Shown here piece after piece: positions 14,514 through 22,137 of a DNA stretch of 64,000 nucleotides. This DNA is from Polynucleobacter sp. AP-Melu-500A-A1 (lineage in GTDB: Bacteria > Pseudomonadota > Gammaproteobacteria > Burkholderiales > Burkholderiaceae): positions 496,001 to 560,000 of the forward strand of contig NZ_JACVOZ010000002.1 in assembly GCF_018882125.1 (NCBI RefSeq), written 5' to 3'. The number at the start of each line of letters is the position of its first letter. Position 1 is the stretch's first letter. Under the pieces are notes generated by a model. That model had not been told where the DNA came from and made no database searches. It saw only the letters and a program-made list of their open reading frames with translations. The position numbers were made by a program, and so were the translations under genes.

Positions 14514-15155
14514 TTAGCCTTTCAGCCAAGTATTCAGAGGGTGATTACTTAAGTCAGATTCCAAAAACTTCTTTACCAGCATTTGAACTGAATCTGCGTT
14601 CATTTTACTCATCACCCGCGCTTTATGGACCTTGATAGTGGCATCGGTCGTACCTAACTTCACCGCAATATCTTTATTCAAAAGTCCCTCTACTAACCAT
14701 CCGCAAACCTCACGCTCTCTAGGGGTAAGGCTTTCATATTCGCGTCTAGTCTCAACATTTAAGGAAGCCCGCTTTAATTGACGCCCATCAAACTCAATTG
14801 CATCAGCAACAGCTTTCAATAGCTCTTCCAAGTTGAAGGGCTTAAATAAGAAGTCCATTGCGCCCTTTTTAAGGCTTTGCACAATCTGATGTGGATGGCT
14901 TTGACCGCTTACAAACACAATCGGCGTCTTTCGCTTAAGCTTGATTAGCTTTTCCTGCAACTCCAAGCCCGTCATATCAGGCATCTGCATATCCAACAGA
15001 ATGACCGCCGGGGACACAGGAACCGATTTTTCAAAGAAATCGACGGCTGATCCGTAATCCTCTACCAAATAACCCAATTCCCGTAACATTCGGGTAAGTG
15101 ACTTGCGCATTGATTCATCATCATCAATTAAGTAGATATGGCCGACTTTAGTCAT
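14514..15155 (-). CDS. FixJ/NarL-type response regulator, orphan
   Basis: A 213-residue two-component response regulator. The receiver domain has the acidic pocket DDD at 11-13, the phospho-acceptor Asp55 in LLDMQMPD, and the conserved Lys in FLFKPF. The output domain is a LuxR-type helix-turn-helix (LTPREREVCGWLVEGLLNKD). This combination is the FixJ/TodT subfamily of transcription factors. The longest frame starts at a TTG; I chose the ATG at 15155. No sensor kinase is adjacent in this window, so its partner is elsewhere. It is divergent from ilvD with 229 bases between. What it controls cannot be read from the sequence. Confidence 0.88.
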   Translation of the reverse strand: MTKVGHIYLIDDDESMRKSLTRMLRELGYLVEDYGSAVDFFEKSVPVSPAVILLDMQMPDMTGLELQEKLIKLKRKTPIVFVSGQSHPHQIVQSLKKGAMDFLFKPFNLEELLKAVADAIEFDGRQLKRASLNVETRREYESLTPREREVCGWLVEGLLNKDIAVKLGTTDATIKVHKARVMSKMNADSVQMLVKKFLESDLSNHPLNTWLKG

Positions 15156-15384
15156 TGAATTCAAAGGGAAAAGTGAACGATTGGCTAATGTACTCCAGTA
15201 ATTTTCTCAAGGATTTTAGCCTAGTAGCCAACAATTAGTATTTAAATCAATAAAAACTTTAATTTTGGTATTGCATCGCAACATTTAATGGGCTATTTTT
15301 CAGCCTAAGTAGAGATCTGCCTCTTCATAGCATCTCACGGCACAATAGAGCCTTTCGAAACAAACCTTTTCTGGAGTAATAAGC

Positions 15385-17076
15385 ATGAAACGCCTAAATG
15401 AACGCTCGCGCATGGTCACCGAAGGGGTAGCTCGCGCACCTAATCGTTCAATGTATTACGCAATGGGTTACCAGGAGGCAGATTTTTCGAAGCCAATGGT
15501 TGGAGTTGCTAACGGTCACTCCACCATCACGCCCTGTAATAGTGGTTTACAAAAATTAGCAGACGCCGCTGTTACTGCATTGGAAGAGGCTGGCGCAAAA
15601 GCGCAAATATTTGGAACACCGACTGTTTCCGATGGAATTGGTATGGGTACCGAGGGCATGAAATATTCTCTCGTCTCTCGTGAGGTTATTGCCGATAGCA
15701 TTGAGGTTTGTGTAAATGGACTTTGGCAGGATGGCGTAGTAGTCATTGGTGGTTGCGATAAAAATATGCCAGGCGGAATGATGGCCTTAGCTCGTACGAA
15801 TGTACCTGGTATCTATGTTTATGGCGGCACTATTAAGCCTGGTCATTTCAAGGGCAAAGAACTCAATATTGTTTCGGCATTTGAAGCAGTGGGTGAGTTT
15901 ACTTCTGGACGCTTAAGTGAAGCAGATCTCAAAGGTGTTGAGCAGAATGCCTGTCCTGGAAGTGGTTCTTGCGGCGGTATGTATACAGCCAACACGATGA
16001 GCTCATCTTTTGAAGCCCTAGGTATGAGCCTGCCCTACTCGTCAACGATGGCGAACGAAGATGCTGAAAAAGTGGCTAGTGCTCATGAATCTGCCATTGT
16101 CTTGGTTGAAGCGATTAAGAAAAACTTGCGCCCCCGTGACATCATCACTAAAAAGTCGATTGAAAATGCAGTAAGTGTGATCATGGCAGTTGGTGGCTCT
16201 ACCAATGCTGTATTACATTTCTTGGCGATCACAAGTGCTGCAGAGATTGATTGGACGATTGACGACTTTGAGCGCATTCGTAAACGCGTTCCTGTCATTG
16301 TGGATATGAAGCCATCTGGCACTTATTTAGCAACGGATTTGCATCAAGCAGGTGGCATTCCTCAAGTAATGAAAATTTTATTGGATGGCGGTCTTCTGCA
16401 CGGTGATTGCATCACGATTACTGGCAAAACGATTGCTGAAGTATTAAAGGATGTACCTTCTGTCCCACGCGCTGATCAAAAAGTCATCCGCACCTTGGAT
16501 AACCCACTCTATAAGCAAGGTCACTTAGCGATTCTGAAAGGAAATATCTCTCCCGAGGGATGCGTTGCCAAAATTACTGGCCTCAAAAACCCATCGATCA
16601 CTGGACCTGCACGCGTCTTTGATTCTGAGGATGATGCCATGGCAGCCATCATGGCGCAAAAGATCAAGGATGGCGATATTGTCGTGATTCGTTATGAAGG
16701 CCCTAAAGGTGGTCCTGGTATGCGCGAAATGCTTGCGCCTACCTCTGCCCTGGTTGGACAAGGCTTGGGTGAGTCTGTAGGCCTTATCACCGATGGCCGC
16801 TTCTCTGGTGGTACCTGGGGTATGGTCGTGGGTCACGTAGCTCCAGAAGCCTATGTAGGCGGCGTCATTGCACTCATCAATGAAGGTGACTCTGTCACGA
16901 TTGATGCGCACAAGTTACTCATTCAACTCAATGTGGACGAGGCAGAAATTGCTAAACGTCGTGCAGCTTGGAAGCAACCTAAACCACATTACACCCGTGG
17001 CCTACTAGCCAAGTACGCAAGCCTTGCAAGTAGCGCTAGCAAAGGTGCGGTGACGGATTTGGATTTAAAAATCTAA
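15385..17076 (+). CDS. ilvD: Dihydroxy-acid dehydratase
   Basis: A 563-residue enzyme of valine, isoleucine and leucine synthesis, which dehydrates 2,3-dihydroxy acids to 2-keto acids. Three cysteines that ligate the iron-sulfur cluster are visible at 51, 124 (GGCDKNMPG) and 196 ([12 protein letters not shown]), the pattern of the IlvD/Edd family; the length of about 560 is that of the shorter subgroup that includes [2Fe-2S] enzymes. TGGAG precedes the ATG. It stands alone, with a strong terminator after it and the orphan regulator divergent before it. Confidence 0.97.
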   Translation: MKRLNERSRMVTEGVARAPNRSMYYAMGYQEADFSKPMVGVANGHSTITPCNSGLQKLADAAVTALEEAGAKAQIFGTPTVSDGIGMGTEGMKYSLVSREVIADSIEVCVNGLWQDGVVVIGGCDKNMPGGMMALARTNVPGIYVYGGTIKPGHFKGKELNIVSAFEAVGEFTSGRLSEADLKGVEQNACPGSGSCGGMYTANTMSSSFEALGMSLPYSSTMANEDAEKVASAHESAIVLVEAIKKNLRPRDIITKKSIENAVSVIMAVGGSTNAVLHFLAITSAAEIDWTIDDFERIRKRVPVIVDMKPSGTYLATDLHQAGGIPQVMKILLDGGLLHGDCITITGKTIAEVLKDVPSVPRADQKVIRTLDNPLYKQGHLAILKGNISPEGCVAKITGLKNPSITGPARVFDSEDDAMAAIMAQKIKDGDIVVIRYEGPKGGPGMREMLAPTSALVGQGLGESVGLITDGRFSGGTWGMVVGHVAPEAYVGGVIALINEGDSVTIDAHKLLIQLNVDEAEIAKRRAAWKQPKPHYTRGLLAKYASLASSASKGAVTDLDLKI

Positions 17077-17091
17077 GTTCAATCGTATAAG

Positions 17092-17124
17092 AAAAAGCCC
17101 CTAAGTAAAACTAGGGGCTTTTTT
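17092..17124. terminator. Bidirectional intrinsic terminator between ilvD and the PCu(A)C gene
   Basis: A perfect 12-base stem (AAAAAGCCCCTA with TAGGGGCTTTTT) and an 8-base loop, with A and T tracts on the two sides. Confidence 0.92.
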
Positions 17125-17161
17125 ATTAATTTAGTATTACTGCTGAATCTGAATCCAAATC

Positions 17162-17644
17162 TTAGTGCTTCATGGCTCCACCATGACCGGCACCTTGAGC
17201 ACCCATCGCATTTACGGGCATCTTCACTTCAACCTCGCCTGCTTTGGCAAACTTGAGTTTCACTGGCACAGTTTGACCTGCAGCTAAAGGTGCTTTGATA
17301 TTCATAAACATGAGATGCAATCCACCTGGCTTTAATTCCACCGCACCCCCTGCAGGAACCGCAATATCTTTTAACTGGCGCATTTTCATGACATTACCCT
17401 CCATAGCCATCTCATGAAGCTGTACTTCGCCTGCTGCTGGTGAACTTGCAGATACCAGCTGGTCAGTAGCCCCTTTATTTTCAATCTTCATAAACCCACC
17501 AGCCACCTGCTGTCCAGGCATGGTGGCACGAGTGTAGGCATTTTCAATTTTGATTGCTCCAGCAGCTGCCGTTTGAGCCAAGGCAGCGCCACTAATAGTG
17601 ATACTCATGGCTGTACAGATAGAGATAAGTAGATTCGATTTCAT
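17162..17644 (-). CDS. Periplasmic copper chaperone PCu(A)C
   Basis: A 160-residue exported protein that binds Cu(I) and delivers it to cytochrome oxidase Cu centres. A Sec signal peptide ends at ALAQ (about residue 24). The family motif H(M)X10MX21HXM is complete: His77, Met88, His110 and Met112. The C-terminus GHGGAMKH adds a possible second copper site, seen in some family members as a His/Met-rich tail. It is the last gene of a leftward cluster with a TonB receptor, a propeller protein and a TlpA-like thioredoxin, and lies 32 bases after that thioredoxin gene. The strong terminator shared with ilvD ends the operon. Confidence 0.95.
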   Translation of the reverse strand: MKSNLLISICTAMSITISGAALAQTAAAGAIKIENAYTRATMPGQQVAGGFMKIENKGATDQLVSASSPAAGEVQLHEMAMEGNVMKMRQLKDIAVPAGGAVELKPGGLHLMFMNIKAPLAAGQTVPVKLKFAKAGEVEVKMPVNAMGAQGAGHGGAMKH

Positions 17645-17676
17645 CTCGTAACTCCTTTGGTTTATTTTGGATCAGT

Positions 17677-18147
17677 TTAAAGTTTGTTTGCTAATTCTTG
17701 AAAATTGATCAGGCCTGTTTTTCGACGAGATTTACCATTTTTATCGATGAAGATTGTTGTAGGCGTCTCCCCGTACCACTGAGGATCTATCTCATGCCGT
17801 AAGCGCTCATCAAAAGAAGAGGCAAGATAGTAGTTATTCGCCTTCTCAAGGCCGGCTTTATTCAACATCTTTTGCATCATCTCAGGCGATACATCATCAA
17901 CCTGAATAAAGATAATCTTTGCATTGGGATTGCGCTTTACAAAAGCCCCCCATTGGGGCATCTCCTTAACGCAAGCTGGGCAAGTGACGCCCCAAAAATG
18001 AATTGCCATCGGCGCTCCATTCCTGGTCTTGATTAAGCTAGACCAATCACCAGATTGATAAGGCTTTAAAGGTGCAGTGGCCGCTCCAGCAATACCCGTA
18101 AGAAACATCAGTACGAAAACTAGCCAATATTTTTTGAATGCGTTCAT
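17677..18147 (-). CDS. TlpA/ResA-like thioredoxin, membrane-anchored or periplasmic
   Basis: A 156-residue thioredoxin-fold protein with an N-terminal signal/anchor (WLVFVLMFLTGIAGAATA) and the active site CPAC at Cys56-Cys59 within FWGVTCPACVKEMP. A conserved cis-Pro region is visible as ETPTTIFIDKNG. In this neighbourhood the likely task is to keep copper-binding thiols of the propeller or chaperone reduced, as TlpA/ScoI-like proteins do for oxidase assembly; this is inferred from context. Its ATG shares a base with the stop codon of the upstream gene (TAATG), so translation is probably coupled. Confidence 0.9.
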   Translation of the reverse strand: MNAFKKYWLVFVLMFLTGIAGAATAPLKPYQSGDWSSLIKTRNGAPMAIHFWGVTCPACVKEMPQWGAFVKRNPNAKIIFIQVDDVSPEMMQKMLNKAGLEKANNYYLASSFDERLRHEIDPQWYGETPTTIFIDKNGKSRRKTGLINFQELANKL

Positions 18148-19406
18148 TACTTATGCCCTACTTTAATAAATTGATAGCCATCTGCACGCGTAAGCCAGGA
18201 TAAATAGACGGTTTGATCATGTCGTAGCAATAAAGGATGATCACTGTAAGCGGTTGTCTTTGCAAGCACCTTAGGCTCAGACCAACTCACGCCATCATCC
18301 TGAGAATGCTTAAGATAAACCGAGGAAGCGCTACCATCAAATTCTTTCCACACCAACCAAACCTGACGATCGATTGCCAAGAGATAGGGTCTTGCAACAT
18401 TAACCCCCTCTGCACCAACTCTGACTGGATTCGAATAACTTATACCCTGATTGCTTGAGTTTGCGTAAAACACTCCGGCTCTCTTAGTGCCCTGAGTAAA
18501 CCATGCCACATGGAATTTGCCTGATCCCGAAACAGCAATAGAGGGACCATGATGAGGACAAGCATCAGTCTTCCAATCATCATCAGCAACACGACGAATC
18601 GGTTCAGTACCTTTGGATGTGATCAACTGAGTCGCCTGATCCCGAATACCACCAGGAAATATCGCGCGATAGGCAATGACTGCTTGATTTTTTGGATCCA
18701 GGCTAGCGCCAATTCGGCAACATTCACAACTACTCTCATTAGCGAATTTTTCAGTCTGAAAGGTTTTACCCTCATCATAAGATGTGGAATACGCAATTGA
18801 CCCTCCAAGACGAGGTACACCCTTCTGTTTTGCGGCGGCGACTAGGCGCTTATCAATCCATGAAATAAAAATAGAATCATCTGCCTTCATCAATACTGAT
18901 GGAAAGCGTTGACTTGATCCATCCTGCACCAATGATTGAGGTGCACTAAAAGTATTGCCTCCATCACTAGAGCGCGCAGTGTTAATTTGCGCATTCCATT
19001 GTGAATCCTTAAAAAATGCATAGGCCAAAAAGACATTACCTTTTGAATCAGAGACAATTTGTGGGCGTGCATCACTTCCCGTATCCAGCGCTTTGCCATG
19101 CTCAGCAATAGTGGTAGCCGGAGCAAAGGATTTGCCCAGATCGGCAGATTTCGCAACAGAAACAACGCCATTAGCCGTCCAAGCCAATAGCAATTTGCCA
19201 TCAGCAGCAAAAAATGGGGTGGCCGCATTAGCGCACTCCAGTCCAGCTCCTTGGCATGTAGCGCTTGGTTTGGTGGGAGCGCTTTTCTCTGAATGATTCG
19301 AGTGACTCATTTGCGCATAAGAATTGAGGCAAACGCCTAAAACCCCTAGTAGGAGGGTTTTAGGCACTAAAGATAACAAAGGAAATGGGTTAAGTGTCTG
19401 CATCAT
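18147..19406 (-). CDS. Periplasmic sialidase-like (Asp-box) beta-propeller with Cys/His clusters, copper operon member
   Basis: A 419-residue exported protein with a signal peptide to about residue 32. Asp-boxes repeat through the chain: SADLGKSF (87-94), SSDGGNTF (146-153), SYDEGKTF (209-216) and SQDDGVSW near the C-terminus, the mark of a six-bladed BNR propeller. I see no clear sialidase arginine triad, so enzymatic sialidase activity is doubtful. Unusual possible metal ligands are Cys51, Cys58, a CECC at 227-230, a CPHH at 283-286 and an N-terminal MSHSNHS. Placed between a TonB receptor and a thiol-redox protein, a copper-binding role is inferred. TAATG overlaps at both ends couple it to both neighbours. 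Confidence 0.8.
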   Translation of the reverse strand: MMQTLNPFPLLSLVPKTLLLGVLGVCLNSYAQMSHSNHSEKSAPTKPSATCQGAGLECANAATPFFAADGKLLLAWTANGVVSVAKSADLGKSFAPATTIAEHGKALDTGSDARPQIVSDSKGNVFLAYAFFKDSQWNAQINTARSSDGGNTFSAPQSLVQDGSSQRFPSVLMKADDSIFISWIDKRLVAAAKQKGVPRLGGSIAYSTSYDEGKTFQTEKFANESSCECCRIGASLDPKNQAVIAYRAIFPGGIRDQATQLITSKGTEPIRRVADDDWKTDACPHHGPSIAVSGSGKFHVAWFTQGTKRAGVFYANSSNQGISYSNPVRVGAEGVNVARPYLLAIDRQVWLVWKEFDGSASSVYLKHSQDDGVSWSEPKVLAKTTAYSDHPLLLRHDQTVYLSWLTRADGYQFIKVGHK

Positions 19407-21595
19407 TAGAAGATGATACGTGCTCCCACGCTGATGGCCTGTGGAGAGCCAACAACATAGTTGGTATTGCTACCACCCGTACCGAAGGTGTTGTACTGGC
19501 GATTCAATAAGTTCACTGCTGATGCATAGATCGTTGTGTTCTTATCAAATTCGTAGTTAGCACGCAATCCCACTACCGCATAGGATGCAACCGGCAAAGT
19601 GTTGGCTGTATTGAGCCAAGAACTACCCACATAACGCACTGTCGCACTCAAACTCGCTTTAGGTATCGGGTAATAAGTTAAACCTCCACCAAGAATATTT
19701 TGCGGTACACCGCCAACTTGCCTACCAGTTGGGTCGCTTGTAGCGCTCATGGTCAGCTTAGTGCTGGTGAATGCATAGTTCGCATCGGTAGCCCATTGAG
19801 AATTAATATCGTGATGAAACTGAAACTCAAGACCTTGACTTAATAAGTTTTGATTATTGGTGTAATAACTAATATTGGCGGAATTACAGATACCCACATT
19901 ACCACTACCGGTTAGCGGATTACCGGAGGCGCCACATAAACTCTTAGCTAAAGCAACATCAGAGGAACTCTTAGAAGAGAGGCTGTATGTAGCTACGGCA
20001 TTTTGAATGTAATTATTAAATGCAGTCAGTTGAGCAAAGCCGCCCTTCCAACGATAGTCAGTGCCGACCTCATAACCCGTCATCGTCTCTGGAGTTAAAT
20101 TGGGATTTGCAAAGCTGTAGCCGCTAGAGGAGCCATAAGAGCGCAAGGTGTTATTTAAACCTGGTGCATGAAATGCTTGATACGCAGCCGTTCTCAAATC
20201 CCAATTATCGGTAGCCTTATACAAAACCCCAAGTGTTGGGCTTATTTGCGTCTTACTTTGATTGGGGACATTTTGATATTTCGGATTTACGCCATTAATA
20301 CCAGCGTTATAGCTTGTAGGAGTTTGGCTTCCCCATTGATCAACACGAGCCGCTAAGGTTGTCTCAACAGGTAAAGAGGTCGCCTTAGACTTTAACTGCC
20401 CCATCAGACCTAAAAAGGTTTGTGAGCCCTGCCCATAATTGACGGCCGCAACGGTTCCATTATTATTTAGATTGTTGGTCAGGTTTGACCCAGCAATATT
20501 GCGGGCATCAACCCCAACAAGGTATTGATCAATGACACCAGTCAGCTCTTTAGTGTACTGAGCTGAAGCGCCGACAGTACTGTATGGGTCTTTATAGGTA
20601 GCGTTGACATATGGTGTATTGGCGGCAATATTATTCGACTTTGTAGTAGTCGTTGAACCATTTTGCTTATTGAAGTTGGTGTTCTCATAGAAAAAGTTCA
20701 CATCTACTTTTGCACGATCAGCCAACTTCGTAGTGGTTCCTACCGCCACATCAGTTTCTTGCATTAAATTCGTTGCAAATGAATACCCCGAAGATAAATC
20801 AGACATGGTGTGATAACCCACACGGAAAAATCCATTGGTATCTGGGGTTGCCTTAAAGTAACCCTGCAATCTGACGTTGGAGTTATGCGAAGCTGCATCG
20901 CCCTGGCCATTTTTAATGCTATTGGCAGCTGCAGGCGCCAAAGTAGAAATATTTTGGTAGCCATTGGTATTGAAATAATCCGCAGAGAACCTCATCTGTA
21001 GAGCATCAGATGCAATGATGTCTTTTGATGCAGCTACGTTATAGGTTCCAAAAGCGCCGATGCTTGCTGATGCATCTTGCTGGCTATTAACTGGCGTTTT
21101 AGTTTTGATGTTAATCACACCACCCATGCCATAGTTACCCCATAGACTCGATACACCACCGCGAATAAATTCCACGGAATCAATCGCAGACATCGGTACC
21201 AAGTTCCACTGCACTGTTCCATAAAACGCATCATTAGCAGGCAAACCATCGATCAATACTAGCGTTCTGGCATTACCCAAACCGCGCACATTAATGCTTT
21301 GCCCTGTTGGGTCTTTTTGGTAATAAGGGGTGTCATTCAGAATTACACCTGGAACATTCTTGAGCACTTGGTCAATCGTCTGATCTGGCGATACTTCTAA
21401 GGCCTCTTTATTCAGAATGGTGGTATTTAAGGGAATCTCATCTAAGGGTGTGCCTGAACGTGTAGCGCTCACCACAACATCACCCAACTTTTGGTTGTAG
21501 TCTGGTGGCGGTGCAATTTGCGCTTGTACGTTTAGGCATATAGATCCAAACAACATCCCGACGCAAGCACTGAGTTTCTTTTGCTTCAACAACAT
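19406..21595 (-). CDS. TonB-dependent outer-membrane receptor, probably for copper (BfrG-like)
   Basis: A 729-residue outer-membrane transporter energised by TonB. It has a signal peptide (MLLKQKKLSACVGMLFGSI, ending VQA), a TonB box-like GDVVVSATR, the plug domain (IDQVLKNVPGVILND, INVRGLGNARTLVLIDGLP) and a barrel ending in ARIIF with the C-terminal Phe needed for assembly. The longer frame starts at TTG 21634; ATG 21595 is preferred because CGGAG lies seven bases upstream. The substrate is inferred from neighbours: a DUF2946 ORF upstream and TlpA and PCu(A)C genes downstream point to copper or a copper chelate. In Bordetella pertussis the receptor BfrG is preceded by a DUF2946 ORF in the same way. 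Confidence 0.9.
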   Translation of the reverse strand: MLLKQKKLSACVGMLFGSICLNVQAQIAPPPDYNQKLGDVVVSATRSGTPLDEIPLNTTILNKEALEVSPDQTIDQVLKNVPGVILNDTPYYQKDPTGQSINVRGLGNARTLVLIDGLPANDAFYGTVQWNLVPMSAIDSVEFIRGGVSSLWGNYGMGGVINIKTKTPVNSQQDASASIGAFGTYNVAASKDIIASDALQMRFSADYFNTNGYQNISTLAPAAANSIKNGQGDAASHNSNVRLQGYFKATPDTNGFFRVGYHTMSDLSSGYSFATNLMQETDVAVGTTTKLADRAKVDVNFFYENTNFNKQNGSTTTTKSNNIAANTPYVNATYKDPYSTVGASAQYTKELTGVIDQYLVGVDARNIAGSNLTNNLNNNGTVAAVNYGQGSQTFLGLMGQLKSKATSLPVETTLAARVDQWGSQTPTSYNAGINGVNPKYQNVPNQSKTQISPTLGVLYKATDNWDLRTAAYQAFHAPGLNNTLRSYGSSSGYSFANPNLTPETMTGYEVGTDYRWKGGFAQLTAFNNYIQNAVATYSLSSKSSSDVALAKSLCGASGNPLTGSGNVGICNSANISYYTNNQNLLSQGLEFQFHHDINSQWATDANYAFTSTKLTMSATSDPTGRQVGGVPQNILGGGLTYYPIPKASLSATVRYVGSSWLNTANTLPVASYAVVGLRANYEFDKNTTIYASAVNLLNRQYNTFGTGGSNTNYVVGSPQAISVGARIIF

Positions 21596-21616
21596 CAAAT
21601 TCTCCGAACAACTTGA

Positions 21617-21651
21617 TGGCAACTGAGTTGCCAAAACATAGCTAAGCTATG
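21617..21651 (-). promoter_or_regulatory. Two tandem hairpins between the DUF2946 ORF and the receptor gene
   Basis: In the 68 bases between the two genes lie TGGCAAC-loop-GTTGCCA (21617-21633) and CATAGC-loop-GCTATG (21637-21651), both perfect with three-base loops, ahead of the receptor's Shine-Dalgarno. No U-run follows, so they are not a plain terminator. A role in controlling receptor translation is inferred. Confidence 0.5.
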
Positions 21652-21663
21652 ACCTAAATAGAT

Positions 21664-22038
21664 TTAGGCTTGTACTGGAGGTGCTGCTGAAGGAGGTGTT
21701 ACCCAGGCAGCGAGTGGCTTGGGTGATTGATAGAAAAGCTGAGGCAAAAACGCAAAGGATTGCGGCGCCCCAAATGTCAGATTGGTATTAAAAGCTGGAG
21801 TAATGGTGCTATGGGCTAGACAATAAGGACAAGGCTGTGATTGTTCCGCCTGATCTAACTGCCCTTCAGTCTGAATATTAATTTGCATCTTGCTACCATC
21901 GACTGTGCAAATCTCCATGGCAAATCCATGGCCGCCCTTTACAAGCGATACCGCTTGTGACATTGCTGGAGCAAGTGCACTCATGGCAATTGCAAAAGCA
22001 GCAATCCAGTGAATGAGGCGGTTTTTGTGGAATTTCAT
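21664..22038 (-). CDS. DUF2946 protein, CruR-like copper-responsive upstream ORF
   Basis: A 124-codon ORF with an N-terminal hydrophobic segment (HWIAAFAIAMSALAPAMS), Cys44, a CPYC motif at 70-73 with His76 close by, and a proline-rich tail (PKPLAAWVTPPSAAPPVQA). This is the layout of DUF2946. Known from Bordetella pertussis: a DUF2946 upstream ORF named CruR, with a CXXC motif, governs the downstream TonB receptor bfrG post-transcriptionally in response to copper. Gene order here is the same, so I infer the same job. A promoter lies close to the ATG, giving a leader of only a few bases; no Shine-Dalgarno is seen. Confidence 0.85.
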   Translation of the reverse strand: MKFHKNRLIHWIAAFAIAMSALAPAMSQAVSLVKGGHGFAMEICTVDGSKMQINIQTEGQLDQAEQSQPCPYCLAHSTITPAFNTNLTFGAPQSFAFLPQLFYQSPKPLAAWVTPPSAAPPVQA

Positions 22039-22049
22039 GTTGATGGAAT

Positions 22050-22078
22050 TTTATCGGATTTCTGATGTAGGAATACAA
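22050..22078 (-). promoter_or_regulatory. Predicted promoter of the copper operon
   Basis: On the minus strand TTGTAT (22078-22073) and GATAAA (22055-22050) are 17 bases apart; the -10 ends 11 bases before the DUF2946 ATG. The -35 touches the stem of the tctA terminator. Confidence 0.45.
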
Positions 22079-22101
22079 AAAAGGGGCTTACGCCCCTTTT
22101 T
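22078..22101. terminator. Intrinsic terminator after tctA
   Basis: A perfect 10-base stem AAAAAGGGGC/GCCCCTTTTT with a four-base loop, 37 bases past the tctA stop. It insulates the copper operon from the tct genes. Confidence 0.9.
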
Positions 22102-22137
22102 GCTATCCCAAACTGGCTTATGACCAGACCACATTAA

